Assembly: GCA_032717465.1 (NCBI GenBank)
Contig: CM064697.1
Span: 3,173,501-3,237,500 of the forward strand
DNA from: Coenobita brevimanus
Taxonomy: Eukaryota; Arthropoda; Malacostraca; Decapoda; Coenobitidae
DNA: 64,000 nucleotides
Direction of reading: 5' to 3'
Shown piece after piece: positions 1-12,749 of this stretch (its first letter is position 1; every line of letters starts with the position of its first letter). Made by a program: the position numbers and the translations under genes. The notes beneath the pieces are model-generated. The model ran no database searches. It saw only the letters and a program-made list of their open reading frames with translations, and was not told the origin of the DNA.

Positions 1-356
1 AACCACCTCACTACAGATCCCAAGCATCCAATCTCTTCCTCGAACCAGCTGTGTACCGGGAGGCTGGGCGGGGCTGGATATAATGAAGACATGCTATTGC
101 CTAAGGATAAGGGGATTTGGGGGGTTTGGATTGCAGCAACTCTGGAGGAGGATGTGGTACCGGGTGATAAGAGAATACAGATACATACATAGATATGTAG
201 GTGTGCAGGTAGATGGATCAATGAATGGATGGGCTGAGACATACGGTAAGTGGGTAAGTAGGTAGAAGGACAGACGCACAGACAGACAGTTGTAGATATA
301 AATAAACAGATTTAGAGGCAGGGAATTAGGTAGGTAATAAGAAAACAGAAGCGTTG

Positions 357-360
<4 letters not shown>
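1..360. other. unassigned DNA
   Basis: I see no gene here. The right part has loose GATA/ACAG-like simple sequence leading into the AT tract that follows. Confidence 0.5.
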
Positions 361-433
<73 letters not shown>

Positions 434-450
434 GTGTGTGTGTGTGTGTG
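361..450. repeat. (AT)n then (TG)n microsatellite
   Basis: About 35 uninterrupted AT units are followed by about 10 TG units and a short GA/G run. Reading frames across it encode only Tyr-Ile alternation and are artefacts. Confidence 0.97.
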
Positions 451-2640
451 TAGAGAGAGAGAGGGGGGGGGATAAACTGACCACATGAGAAATGAAATTA
501 GAGACAGTAAATACTTTCGTATATTGCTATCCTCAGAGTCACTGTGTCTGAAGATGTAATATGAAAAAGTACTTACTATTTTCATTTCTCTTGTGGTCTG
601 CTTGCATACATTTCTTCACTGTGAACTGAAGTTTCTGCACAGATAGATAGATATAGATTGATAGATAGATAGATGGATGGATGGATAAATAGATAGATAC
701 ATTTAGGTAGCTAACTCGATAAACAGAGATATAAACAGGTAGAGGGATATATAATAGGAGAAAGAGGTATCGGGAGAGATGGGTGGGTCGGTAGGCTATC
801 ACCTTGCCTTTAGCATATTAATTGCTGTCATTGGGTACGTTTTACAGTGAGCCAGAGGGTTCTCTTAAAAATTATACAAGCTGTTGTTGATTATTATTAG
901 TATCATTATTATCATTGTTATTATGATGATGATGATGATGATTTGCAAGACTTACTACACTAATGATAGGATTTAGCAACCCATTTTAACCCGGTCGTGT
1001 GTTGAATGAGCTTAATCACCACATTTCAACGTTTCCATGATTGACTCTTTATTTTTTGCGTTCCCTAATGACTATGGTGGGAAGAGGGGTCGTGGCTGGG
1101 TCGTTAATGACTTGGTTGAAGGTCGTAGTGGCCCCTCTCTCTCTCTCTCTCTCCCCATAAATAGAAATGAATAGCGTGAAGGTCAAGGTAAGGAAGGGAG
1201 GAAGAGAGTAATCAGGAAAAGAATGAAAAGGCATGAGTTATTGACGAATGCTGGGAGAGGAAAAAACAAGATGGATAGATAGATAAATAGATAGATAGAT
1301 TGATAGATAGAGATACCCGGATAGATAGAAAATTTATGTAGATAGACAGAGGGCTAGACTGATACAGAAATAGATGCTCAGACAGACAGACAGTGAGACA
1401 GATAGACAGGCTACACAGACAGAGGTTCAAGCAAACAAAGACCGATAGAAAAATGGATAGACAGGTAGACAGACGGACGGAAAGACAGACAGACACATAG
1501 ATAGATGGATAGACACACACATACAAACATAGATAGATAGGCAGAGAGATAGATTATGAGGATAACGTAGCGGAAACGATAAACAGTAAAGAAATATTAA
1601 TGAGGAACTGTGGGAAGAGAATGGAGAAAAAAAATAAGAAGTGGAGAGAGGTAAAAGTGAAGGGAAGGAAAGTATGGATGGATGGAAGGAGCGAGCTAGG
1701 GGTATGGAGGGAATGAGGAATGAGGTAGTGAAGGAGAGGGATGGAGAGGAGGGGGGGAATGGGAGGGATGGAAAGGTCAGAGGGATGGAGAAGTTAAGAG
1801 AGGTGGAGCAAGGGAGAAAAGGGGGACATGATTATACTGTGGAGAGGGAAGGGAAGGCAGGAGTGAGGGCAGGGGAATCGAAGCAGGGAAGATAGAGAGA
1901 GAGAGAGAATAAGCTGGAAGAATAGGAAATTGTTTAGTGATATCCAAGGGGGTAGTGGCAGAGGGAAGGATGAGGCAGGTGGGCCCATACCCTCACTACC
2001 AACCTTCCCATCGCAGTAAAGGTCAGCATTGGAGTTTACACGGTGTAGGAAATACTGCTCATTCAACTACTACCATCACCTCCATCTCTGTTAACCATAT
2101 CTATTAGCCTGTCTGTCTATCTGTGTCTCTCCTGCTTATCTGTCTAATCATCATTCTGTTTCTGTTTCCCAAAGGCATGTGAGGTAAAGTCCAGAAAGCA
2201 AGGAAAGGAAAAAATATCGTCTTAGGAGAACTGATCAACTGCATGTCCAGTGAAATTGACCACTCACTCGTTCAAACCTCCGGCATCCTGGTTCCATCCT
2301 ACAAATATATTTTTTTCACGCATAGCTTCATAATTACCTTTCAGACTGCCATGTGAAAAAGAGATGTCAAACCTTTGTCATGCATTCTTCCATACATAAT
2401 TTATCCGTCCATCTCGATCCCTTGTCGGATCCCGAGCCTCGTCTGCTTTCATGCCTCTCTTCCTCGCACACCTATTTACTACCTGTAAAGTGCGTTTTGT
2501 GAGCGCATGACGAGCGAGCGAGCGTTTGTACATACGCCTATCATCATAATTTCATCTTGATGTAAACTTTCAGCATTTCTGGTGAGGTAGTTGAACAATA
2601 ACAGAAGAATAATTAAGCTAAAATATTTACTTTCTCACAC
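451..2640. other. intergenic DNA with GATA/ACAG simple repeats and a purine-rich tract
   Basis: Degenerate GATA/GATG repeats lie at about 640-700 and 1258-1320, with ACAG/GATA mixtures to about 1545. A short ATG run is at 928-943. A strongly purine-rich (GGA/GAG) tract covers about 1640-1915. No exon or coding pattern was recognised. The reading frames present are low-complexity by-products of these repeats. Confidence 0.6.
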
Positions 2641-2642
2641 TT

Positions 2643-2711
<69 letters not shown>

Positions 2712-2745
2712 AGTACACACATACACACACGGGCGCGCGCGGTGT
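2641..2745. repeat. (TC)n-(AC)n-(GC)n compound microsatellite
   Basis: About 23 TC units pass into about 14 AC units, then degenerate TACAC and a short CGCGCG run. Confidence 0.95.
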
Positions 2746-3095
2746 TGATTTAACCCCCTAAACATAGACAAACCGTTCATGTAAAATTATGAGCGTAATA
2801 TCCGATGTTTAATTGTTACAGTTCATGCAAGAAAACATAGTGTTACAACAGGAAATATTTTTTAAATCAATTCCATGGTGGAGCACGTCAGTTGAAGCTC
2901 TCGGTACATTCCCTTGAAAAGCTGGGATTCCAAGAGGTTTCTTTGGTCTCTTGAGTAAATATATAGCTAAAAACAAAATTTACTGAATGTTTCTACTACC
3001 TGCTGAAAGAATCTCTTCTTTATCTCACGTAAAAGTTATTAGCCTCTGAAAACCATCGTTGTCGGGCCGTGTCGTGTTGGGCCAGGCAGGATCGT
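2746..3095. other. unassigned DNA
   Basis: AT-rich sequence with no recognisable gene or repeat. Confidence 0.4.
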
Positions 3096-3545
3096 GTCGG
3101 GCCGCACATTTCTCAGCTGATAGTAAACATTGCTGCACTCGCTCGCTTGTAATAACTACTCACATCTTGGCCTACCACGCCTCCTCCCATTTTCAGACTG
3201 ACAAAAATTCTTTTCACCATCCTATTTACATCCATTCTGTCGATATATCATTGCCATCTAAGCACACTTTCTTTAACCCTGATGTCCACAGATTTCTTTA
3301 CTCCATATCGTTCGCAAATCGTAATATTTTTAAATCCTATCCAAAGTCTGCACCCCACACACTTTTCTCAAGAACCCCGTCCCCACCGTTCTCACTCTTG
3401 ACATTTTGTTTTCATGTCGCACCAGAGTCTCACATCCATATGAGTATGTTAATGTGAGTACTAATATTCCCTCATGCATTCCAATCCATTCACAGCTGTC
3501 ACGCTCATACTGTTCTTCCGCATCAAGGTTTTCATAGCACCATTC
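3096..3545 (-). mobile_element. degraded non-LTR retrotransposon, RT C-terminal fragment
   Basis: On the minus strand the region translates, with several frameshifts and stops, into peptides that line up with the end of the LINE at 60.6-63.4 kb. Matches are a SYGCETLVRHENKMSRVR-like stretch, FLRKVCGVQTLDRI (compare LLRNLCGVQRVDRI at about 62.84 kb), KEICGHQG-like sequence and a final NGRRRGRP. This is the C-terminal region after the RT domain of RTE-type LINEs. The copy is old and cannot encode a protein. Boundaries are approximate. Confidence 0.7.
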
Positions 3546-3547
3546 AC

Positions 3548-3958
3548 TTTTCTATATATATATGTATCATCATCATCAGCCGTTGAGGTCCACTGCAGAA
3601 TCGGCCTATCCCTACCGAAGCAGGGATGATACAGCCACTGTATCTCTACCCAGTGACTTAGGCTGTTTGGTAGAGACTGTATGTAGGGTGAGAAGTGTTT
3701 ATGGGTGTGATTGTAGTGTTGTAGTGGCTTTGGATGTGTGTGTAGTCTGTGAACCAAATGTAATCGGCCGGCCTTAAGCCGATTGGGTGCAAGCATACTA
3801 GTATGCGACACTGGTTCAACCACAGCACCCCTTGTGTCCGCCAAAGTAGCAAGTGGCTTGGTGAACGCTTCCCAAAGTTTTTACAACTCTGGCGGGAGGC
3901 GAACCCGCTCTCACCAGCGTGCGAAATGCACACTCTACCACTGTACCACAGAGGCTCC
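3548..3958 (-). mobile_element. tRNA-derived SINE, minus strand
   Basis: Read on the minus strand from 3958, the head has a Pol III A-box-like TGGTACAGTGGTAGAGTG and a B-box/T-arm GCGGGTTCGCCTCCCGC. A non-tRNA body of about 330 bp follows and ends in a short TGATGATGATG tail near 3565. This is the layout of a tRNA-related SINE. It begins beside the AT microsatellite. Family name unknown. Confidence 0.7.

Positions 3959-4016
<58 letters not shown>
3959..4016. repeat. (AT)n microsatellite
   Basis: About 27 AT units directly abut the SINE head. Confidence 0.95.
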
Positions 4017-4680
4017 TGGAACTTAATCCAGGCTCCTCTCTCAAACAACTTGACTGCTTTTTCCTGTTGATACTACCACCACTGCCTGGCGTAAGCTGTT
4101 CCAAAGGCTATTATTTGAATTTGTAATACTGTAATTGCATTCTGTAAATCAAGGATTTCTCAAATGTTATTTGAAATGTTTACCCTCAACCGGCATTTTC
4201 TTCCCCATTATATGAATCCCAGTAAGGATTTGAGTAGGTAAGATTATTCTAGTTTTCACCCGTAGCGACTTATCAAGCGACATGCTTACACCATAGTTCT
4301 CCAGAACTCCCAACACGTACGGTACCCCACTTCCGACGAAAGTGAGGCGGATCCGGACATGACTTCGATAAATATAAGACAAGAAAAAATCGATGGTATG
4401 TGGCGAGGCAACCCATGCGCAGAGACGGGCTTTTTTGTCATCCTAAAGCAATTAATCTGCCTTTTGTAAACTCACCTTATCCAACCTTCAGAGGCAGTTC
4501 CAGCATTTAGTAAACGAGGGTTCAGTGTTTCTTTTCCCATTAATGACGAAGCTTTATCAGTACAGTAGAGTCTGATTTCTATAACCGAGTAAACATAACG
4601 ATAGTTGTTTCTTGCAGTGATTATTATGCATTATGTGTTATTATGCCTTAGGTGTTAGTAGCCTGTACCAACAAATGACA

Positions 4681-4723
<43 letters not shown>

Positions 4724-5584
4724 GTAGTAGTAGTAGTAGTAGTAGTATCATTATTATTATTATCCTTCTTCTTTTAATCCGCCCGGAAGATATATATCAG
4801 AGATGAAAAAAAAGGGACTCACAACCTCCGGGATCTCCCTTTTCGATGCACCACTGAGTCAGATAAAAATACGAATCCTTTACCTCATCTACCGTACCTA
4901 TAGTTCATTTATTTTAACTAGGCGTAGATTTTCGTCCTTTTTGCAATTTATTTACCTGAGCTTAATGGTAGAATAAGAGAATAATACGGTTCACCATTCT
5001 TTCCACAGCACTTTTTCCGCGACTGGCACCATATTCAAGTGTACATTTCTTGCAACAGCTCAACATTCAAGATTGAGAGGTGTGCAATTTTACGTCTAGT
5101 TAAAGTGAACAGAGTATAGTTGTTTCACCTTAACTTGGCCCAGATTTTCGTCCTCTCGTAGTTTATTTCACGTAGCTCAGAAGTAGAAAGGGATGAAGCT
5201 ACTGGTCCAAGTCTTTCTGCCGCACTGCCTCGTGACTAGGATCAAAATCTAGTATTAATCTATGGATGCAACTCGACATTTTTGAAGAGATGTCAAATTT
5301 AGGCCAAATTAAAGTGAACAGATTATGGCAAAGAGTATGAGGCAGCGGAGGCAGAGGTAGGTTAGGTGGCGCCACTCCTCGGTTAACCTTTACATTTTAC
5401 TCCTGCTTATATCATGAATATTTACGTATATTGAGGTACGAAGCAATTTACACAAAACCTCAGCCTTTTCCATACTTAGTTTCGGCACAAAAAGGGAGGG
5501 GATATTCACACAACCACGACCTGTATTGTTTTTCATTCCTCCACAGTGGATGCGTCTTCTGTTTTATTGGTTTTCATCTCTCCA
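4017..5584. other. unassigned DNA with (ATT)n/(GTA)n at 4681-4747
   Basis: One ATT/AGT trinucleotide microsatellite lies in the middle. The rest is AT-rich single-copy-looking DNA with no exon signals that I can defend. Confidence 0.45.
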
Positions 5585-5788
5585 CAACGAATGCGTCTTT
5601 TGTTTTAATGTTGCTACCACCAGACGATTTCATTCAGCTTAGGAGAGACTTTCCGGACTGGAGGGGTTAGATATAGCCCTTATTAACCCCTTCATTACGA
5701 GAGGTCCTTCCTTAATTGAATGAAAATCGTCTGAAATGGCAGGAACAAAACGGAAAAAAAAAATACCTCAGCTGATTCAAGGCGTTAA
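5585..5788. repeat. dyad-symmetric dispersed repeat, copy 1
   Basis: This copy carries the family hallmarks. CCAGACGATTT and TTCAGCTTAGGAGAGACTTT lie left of a central ACTGGAGGGGTTAGA and TTAACCCCTTCATTACGAG. The partly complementary GGTCCTTCCTTAATTGAATG and AAATCGTCTGAAATGGC lie on the right. The two halves form an imperfect inverted repeat. Confidence 0.75.
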
Positions 5789-6075
5789 TAGAAGGCTTTA
5801 GGAGACATACACTGAGGTGGTTTGGCCATGTGGAGAGGATGGACAGTGAGAGACTAACGAGGACAGTGTGAGTGAGGTGGGAGGAGAGGCAGGGGGAGAC
5901 CGAGGATGAGATGGAGGGATGGAGTGGAGAGGTATATGAAGGGAGGGGTATACGAGTAAGTTGGGGGGAAGGCAGTGTAATGGCAGGGGACAGGGCTACA
6001 TGGAGGCGATTTGTTTGAGGTCACCCCGTAAGGGATTAAGGCGTTTGACCACAGATAGATAGATAGATAGATATA
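5787..6075 (+). mobile_element. 5'-truncated RTE retrotransposon tail with (TAGA)n
   Basis: The sequence closely follows the last 270 bases of the RTE copy at 43.65-47.71 kb. It begins at the codons for TLRWFGHVERM, continues through the Arg/Gly-rich RGRPRMRWRDG segment and the closing CDHPKRD-like codons, and ends in a TAGA simple repeat. Truncation at the 5' side and a GATA tail are typical RTE insertions. Reading frames are broken by small indels. Confidence 0.9.
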
Positions 6076-6744
6076 ATACTTCTGGAACTATACGGTGAAA
6101 TATGCGGGCCTTCACCACCTTTCTCGTTGGTTTGATTTATGTGCCGTTAGCAAGAGTATACGGAAAACAAACATTAACTTTTCTTCCCGCCTTTTCTGTT
6201 TTCTTTCCTGTTTTCCTTTCCAGTTTTTTTCTTAATAGCACTGCATCGCCAGGTAATTTTGGTACAGCACGACGCAGTTATAGTACCCATTAACCTTTAC
6301 CTTTCACATTAACCCCTTCAACCCGATGACGCCTTTTACTGTTTTTTTTTTACTTCCCATTTTCAGTAGGCTATATTCAGCCCAGCCTCTCGAAGCGAAG
6401 GGGTTAATAAAATAACAATATCCAACCCATCTCCAGAAGTCTCCCCTAAGTTTTTTATTTTTTATTTTTTAAATAACGGAACAGAGGAAGGAAAAACAAA
6501 TGAATTAAAAAAAAATAATCCATATAAAATAATAATCCGTAAAAAATAATCCATAGGTGAATAAAATCGTCTGAAATAAGAAAAAGTCACTGGAAAAGGA
6601 TGTTAAATTTTCAGTGTACAGTAATATAATTATAGATAGTCGAGTGGCCAAATGATGAAGCGTTTACTGGGTAGAGTAGGATTTATTTACCATATTACAC
6701 CTTGACGTTCTCTTTGATTAATTACAGTTTTCGTATCAACTGCT
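6076..6744. repeat. degraded dyad-repeat copies in AT-rich DNA
   Basis: About 6296-6412 contains TTAACCCCTTCAACCCGATGACG and a matching GAAGGGGTTAA. About 6437-6612 contains CCAGAAGTCTCCCCTAAG and AAAATCGTCTGAAATAAG. Both are recognisable but decayed members of the dyad family. No gene seen. Confidence 0.55.
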
Positions 6745-7095
6745 TGTACCACGGAGAGGGTGATGGCTTTATCGGTAGAGAGGTGGCCTGCATTCCTAAT
6801 GGACCCAGGTTCGAATCCCGGCTGTGGCAGGGAACAGGTTAAGGATTTGAATTTCATAAAAGCACACTTTACTGATCTACCGGAAAACCGACATGTCATA
6901 AAAATACCACTGCTAATACCAGTACACCAGTCCTGTATGAGACATCCCTAGCATGTATTCAATATGGACGGTGATTGTTAACACCGAAGTGGCGACATGT
7001 GGGTGTGTGGGAGTTTATGGTACGTAGGAGGCTTTGGGAACAGGCTGTGAAGCCTGTGCCTAGAGTGGGGCACATTTGATTTAAAAAAAAAAAAT
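6745..7095 (+). mobile_element. tRNA-derived SINE (family A), plus strand
   Basis: The head contains an A-box-like stretch (TGGCTTTATCGGTAGAG) and a perfect B-box GGTTCGAATCC with CCCGG closing the T-arm. An about 230-bp body ends in a run of 12 A at 7082-7093. A second copy lies inverted at 12.75-13.06 kb and shares the blocks GGGAACA, AAGGATTTGAATTTC, GACATGTCGTAA, TATGAGAC, GGACGGTG and GACATGTGG. Confidence 0.85.
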
Positions 7096-8744
7096 GTAAC
7101 GCACTAGAGGTTACTGAGATGTAAAACTTACAATAAACCACTTAGTATGAAGTGTTATGACATATCCAAAGCCCCACTACAAATACGATTCTCTGTACCC
7201 ACCCTCACTTTTCCTTCTGCGTGGGTGTAGGTTATTATCCCACCCTGTTAAGTGGCAGCCTTGATTACTTCAGAACTCACGAACGGAACACACCGAGAGT
7301 TAATTCTATGACAATCCTGGCGCGGCATGGAAGAGAAAAACTTGCTCCACCGTCGTCAGTTCAAGGCGGGAGAGATTGAGAGCGTGGAAGAGAGGGAAGA
7401 TAGGCCGCTGAATCCTCTAAAGTAACTGACCTCGTTCATCATGGCGTGATTAAATTATGCTGAACTTGACGCCACATCGAGTATAATCACCGTCCCTGTC
7501 AATCTCCAGCAGAATGAGACATGTTAAAACAAAACATAAATCTTATACGATGAAACTTGGCGTGGGAAACTTCGCTGCACCGCTTCCCTGGCGATTTATT
7601 TTCTCATTGCACCTTTATCATTCTCTTGCATATTATGTACCGTTGCGCCTCTTCCTCAGCGAGTTATTTTTCTTATTACAATCTACTATAATCCTGCGTG
7701 TTTTTATTATTATCTTAATAACTTGATTTAATGACAGATAAAAGGGTATCGAGTTGCAATGCGCAGAAGAAATCGCTGAGAAAGAGAAACCACTTAAATC
7801 TCCAAAGCCACTTAAGCATACTGGGCTATCCACTTGTCCTCGCCGTCACACCACTTTTTCGTTATCATGTCCGCGAACTAAATGACCCACTGCGACGACA
7901 CTTCAGCTCCCGGGTAAAGAGACGCCAGCTAGAATGTACGCATCTCAGTCCAGTTTTTGTTCCCTTAATCACCCGTTCATGGCCACCACAGTCAGGCAGA
8001 GCTGGCCAGAAAATCGACACCTTGCAACTCGCCGAGGTTCGCAGTTCTCGTTGCAAAACAAGACTGGTACTTGCCGTGGACGCTTAAATTAGCTACTATT
8101 TTCTCTGGGTTAGGAGCCGCTTAACCATGTCCTGTTCATATGTGTTGTTCATCCGCGTTGTTGAAAAAAAAAAAAAAAAAAAAAAAGTGGCAGTTTTACT
8201 CATAGCTCTAGCAAAGGCTCAAGGGACGCGCATCAAAGACTTGTTTATTCCACTTCTAAGGACAGTACTGTTCATTTTTTTTTATGCACAGTACTTTATA
8301 CGGTGCTTTATGCTCATTAGGCCTATCAGAGTTAGTGGAAAGTTCAGAATAAATTATACACCTGTACATCTAATAAATTTTGTATGAAATGCATTAAATA
8401 AAATTACCATATATATACCTGGTAAAGTATAACGAAATCGAACTTTCGTGCAGCATTCAACCGAATTTATAACAGATCTGACGTTAGCATGTAACTCTAA
8501 TTAGTTCCCATCAAAACCAAATTATTAGTACATACCTACCATGGTACTCTTGTAGGTTGTAACCAGAGATGAAGACTGTGAATTGGAACTGAAAATTGAA
8601 TCATATATGCCTGCCACACAAAGGTCATGTAATTATCTTCATGTATCTAGCGTTAAGTACTTCACAAGCAGCATTAATTTACAGCTTCGTGTTTCACCTC
8701 TGTATAGGTGATCAGCTGCTGAGTAATGCTGGCAGAGAGCCCGC
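7096..8744. other. unassigned DNA
   Basis: No gene recognised. Contains a 23-A run at 8164-8186. The reading frame at 7731-8087 is uninterrupted but has no start context, no splice support and no similarity that I recognise. Confidence 0.4.
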
Positions 8745-9195
8745 TGAGGGGGGGAGAGGGAGGAGATGGGGCGGGAGAGAGGAATGAAGAGAGGGAGTGG
8801 GGAGAGAAGAAGGGGTGGGGCATGAAAAAAAGAGATCAAGAGGGGATAGGGAGAGGAGCTGGGACGGGAAGAAATGGATGAAGAGGGGAGTGGGGGAACT
8901 GGCAAGGGATTAGAGAGGAGGAGAGGACAGAGGGGAGGCTGAAGAGGTGTAAAGAGGAAAGAATTGGATAAGAAAACAGAGGAATAAATGTGGCATGGAG
9001 AAAAGAGTTTATTTTACAGTGCGTGAGAGGGGATAGGAAGAAACTAATAAAAAGGGGAGGAAGAAAATAGACAGATGGGCAAAGGCAGGAGGGGAAAAGC
9101 TGAAAAGGGAAGGAAAGAAGGAGAAGCAGAGAAGATGAAGGAAGGACGGAAATAAGGAAGAAAATGAAATGATTACGAGAGAGAGAGAGGCATGA
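8745..9195. repeat. purine-rich low-complexity tract
   Basis: GGGAGA/GAAGAG-type purine strand over about 450 bp. The minus-strand Pro/Ser/Leu-rich reading frame here is compositional. Confidence 0.8.
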
Positions 9196-9979
9196 GGAAG
9201 ACTCTACTTGCAGATATCTTCGTACCTGGTGAAGATGTGGGTCACTAGGCTCCTCTTGCTCGTCCCACTCTCTCCTTCATTTGCTTCTTCATTTCTTTTT
9301 TCATACTCTTCTCTTGCACTTGCCGATTTTATTTTTTCTTATTCGTTTGTCACTCGTGGTTTTCATTCTCGTTCTATTTTATCGATTCTCTCTTCTTGTT
9401 AATTTGTACTTTTTTTTTCTCCCACATTATCTGAATATTTTTACTTTTTTTTTACTCTGAATCTTCTCTGTTTACTTTTTCTTTTATTTCTGTGTTTCGT
9501 ACATGGTTTCTCCTTCATCTTTGTTGATCATCCTCACAATTCATCCTTTCTCTTTCCCTGCGTTTCCTAAAATGTACTGGACTCTGAGTTTACGTAAGAG
9601 TATTTGTCACCTTAAGCTCTCATATTATTTCCTGTTTTCTCTCATCTTTCGTCATTCTCTTTTATTCTTTTTCTCACATACTTAAGCTCATTTCTCGCCA
9701 GAAGTTATGTGAATCAGTCTACGTATGTGTGCTTCGTGTCTCTGAGTTGTAGCTAAGTTTATTCACTGATGTACCGTAATTTAACGAAAGCTACACTACT
9801 TGGCGTACAGAGCGATGCATTTCCTGTTACCCTCAGCTGCAGTTCGTAGACAAGTAGCACACGTACGTAGCATGGTTCACGTAGCTTTCGATGTGAGACG
9901 GCCAATGTTCCACCAAAAAATCCGCCACTGTTTTGTTTCTGTTCTTTAAATCTCGACTTTCTTCTTTTGCACGATCCTT
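9196..9979. other. T-rich unassigned DNA
   Basis: Pyrimidine-biased sequence. A frame starting at 9235 begins like a signal peptide (MWVTRLLLLVPLSPSFA), but the rest is Ser/Phe/Leu low complexity expected from T-rich DNA, so I do not call a gene. Confidence 0.4.
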
Positions 9980-9982
9980 TTC

Positions 9983-10078
<96 letters not shown>

Positions 10079-10161
10079 TGCCAATTTGCATCAGTGTCTC
10101 ATTCGACACGCCACTCTGACAAATAATAGTTTATGTTCTTCAAAAAATCGTGAGGCACAGC

Positions 10162-10254
<93 letters not shown>

Positions 10255-10332
10255 GAGGGGGACATCATCTGTTGAGGAAATTGTCACTAGAAATAGAAAA
10301 CACTTAAAGCTCGAAAAAGTAAGAGAGAAAAT

Positions 10333-10368
<36 letters not shown>

Positions 10369-10447
10369 TCAAGGCCACTATTGGGTTCCCTGTGTACTGT
10401 ACTATGAACTTTTTACTGACGTCTTTGCCTTCCCACCCTTCCTCCTT

Positions 10448-10500
<53 letters not shown>
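9980..10500. repeat. cluster of compound microsatellites
   Basis: In order: (TCTG)8-(TC)n-(AC)n at 9980-10077, (GT)n-(GA)n at 10161-10250, (GA)n at 10339-10369, and (TC)n at 10451-10499. The spacers are unique and about 80 bp or less. Confidence 0.95.
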
Positions 10501-10501
<1 letters not shown>

Positions 10502-11765
10502 CACATTTGTTTTTGTCGTATCTGTCTTTGCGATTTCAGTTATCAGTTCCTAATTTTTGTAACGTTACCCAACCTTCCCTCTCATATCTCCATTCTTCCC
10601 CTTTTCTCCTTGTCCTCCCTTTCCCTCCTCCTCAGTTTAAGTCTCTATCCTTCTCCTCCTTTCCCACACTCGTACCTCTTTTCGTCATCCCTTTTCTTCA
10701 CTTCCCTTCCTCTCCACCTTTTCATTCCCATTTCCATCCCTTCCTCTATTCTCTTGCGGACCATCTTTCTTGATCTCCACCTCTCTTTCCTTACCATCTC
10801 TCCCAGCCTAACTTCTTCTCTCAGCTTTCCTTCTCTCTGCTTTCCTATCATTTTCTCCCCTTTCTGTTTTCATTCTCCTCGTTCCCTCTAACAATATCAG
10901 CTTCTCCCGCCCTTCCTTACGTGACTACTTCCCTTCCCTCATCCTTCCATTTTAACCATTCGATCTCCCTGTCTACTTTTTTTTTTCTCTCTCTCTTCTC
11001 GCTACACCCTACCTCCCATTTTCCTCCCAATTTCTTTCCTTCTCACCTTCCCTCCCTGCTCATTTCTATTTTCCTCAGCCTCCTGTTGCCTTTATCGTTT
11101 CCTCTTTTTCTTCCCCCTACTTTTTATCTCTATCTTTTAACCCGTCTTCTCTCTCACTGTCTTTTCCTGCACCTCCCTTCGTCCACGCATGTCTTCTTTC
11201 CTCCCTTCCTCCTCTTTATACTTTCTTTACCCGTCCTTCTCTCCCCCCCATCCCCTTATCCCTTTTTTCTCCATCCCCCTTTATATTTACTCGCCTCTCC
11301 TCTCTTCTATCCTCCCCCACCCCTCCATTTTTTTACCTCTGCCTCCCTTCTCTCCCCCTCACCGTTCTTTCCTCCCTCTCATTGCATACCTTCTTTCCGC
11401 CACTCCTCCCTCTCCCCTTTCTTGACCTTTATCTCTCCCTCTGTTCTCGCCCTGACCTCGCCCCTTCTTTCCTCCTTCCTCTCGCATACCTTCTTTTCTC
11501 CCCTCCTCCCTCTCTCCTTTTTTGACTTCTCTCCCTCCCTCCCTCCCACCCTCTCACATTTCTTCTCTCCCACCCTCCCTCCCTTCTAGTCTTCTTACCC
11601 TTCCCTGACCCCATCTTTCTTCCTTCTCTCTCTGTACCTTCTTTCATTTCCAACCCCGCTGTTTCATGACCTCTTCTCGCCCCTCCGTGCCTCCCTACCG
11701 TCTCCCCTTCCCCGCAACCCATCTTTCCTTCCTCTTCCTGCATACCTTCTTTTCCACATCTCCCC
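10501..11765. repeat. 1.26-kb pyrimidine-rich strand-asymmetric tract
   Basis: Nearly continuous TCC/CTT/CCT sequence on the plus strand. The long open frames on both strands (Ser/Pro/Leu/Phe on plus, Arg/Glu/Gly on minus) follow from the lack of A on the plus strand. They are not evidence of a gene. Confidence 0.85.
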
Positions 11766-12449
11766 GGGGCAGATGTAACAGTAGGGTAAATGTCATGTGT
11801 CCTCCCCGGCGCCCTCCCGCACAGTTTTTAGGTCTTATAGCAACATCCAGTTTTTGTGGCCCGCTATATCAGGCACCCTCGCCCTGCCCCTCACACACTC
11901 ACACGTACTCACTTACACACGCAGATTCATGCACAAAGACACGTGTTCATGGACTCTGATTCACTCACACAAATAATATCATGTTAATCACGAATTCAGG
12001 CATGTATTACTCCGCTTTGGAAAACGTAGTGACGAAGGTTCTAAAAGGTATTCCAAATGGATGTCGACTAATACCCATTCGTCTAAGAGGGTTTTTAAGT
12101 ATAGCCATTGTGCCTTTAGCAGCCCGTTCCCATCCAGTGTACAGGGGAGTGGCTTGATATTCTATTGTTTACTAGATCTCCTGCAGAGCTTAGTCTAGAT
12201 TTTCAGAAAATAGGCATTTTTTCCCAAACATATTTCTGTCTTCTCTGATACAGTAGTTCTGCTGTGGCAGGTTAGTCCACTTTGGCTCAGCTTGAGGAGA
12301 GCCGTATGATTTATTTCTCGCACGCAAGTAATACCACCATTGTTTTGTCATCATTATACATTGTTTCAACACCCTCTACCCGAGGACGCCAATTATATTT
12401 CATTTATAATCCCAAAAATATATATATTTTAGTTTAGAAGAGACTCCTC
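11766..12449. other. unassigned DNA
   Basis: No gene or repeat recognised apart from an ACAC-biased patch near 11885-11935. Confidence 0.4.
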
Positions 12450-12745
12450 TTAGTGGTATTACTGAAGCTGAATTAAGTCTGATACTAGCAGTTATTAACT
12501 AAAAAATACGTCATGAGGTGGAAGCGGTTAATTGTATAAGGATATCAGATTACAGAGAGACACGCACGTAACACAGACAACGTAACCTCTTAACTCAAGC
12601 AGTCCTTTTAATTTCATTTCTACCACCTTCAGACGATTTAGTCAGCTTAGGGGGGACTTCTGCACTGAAAGGGTCAGATGTAGCCTTTAATAATCCTCCA
12701 CTGTTAGATGTTCTTCCTATAATATTCAGTAAAGTTTGTTTTTTA
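12450..12745. repeat. dyad-symmetric repeat, one partial and one longer copy
   Basis: About 12450-12535 has AAGAGACTCCTCTTAGTGG and TACGTCATGAGG. About 12590-12745 has CTACCACCTTCAGACGATTT, GTCAGCTTAGGGGGGACTT, CTGAAAGGGTCAGATGTAGCC and TGTTCTTCCT. The halves match the family seen elsewhere in the window. Confidence 0.7.
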
Positions 12746-12749
12746 TCCA

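Noticed and set aside
3658..4126. Frames crossing the SINE and AT tract at 3.6-4.1 kb
   Set aside because: They run through a tRNA-derived SINE and a microsatellite, so coding is implausible.
9208..9402. Frame with a signal-peptide-like start
   Set aside because: The continuation is random Ser/Phe-rich sequence in T-rich DNA, with no donor site or homology.
10921..11589. 222-codon plus-strand open frame
   Set aside because: Ser/Pro/Leu/Phe low complexity from a pyrimidine-rich strand. There is no domain and no splice context.
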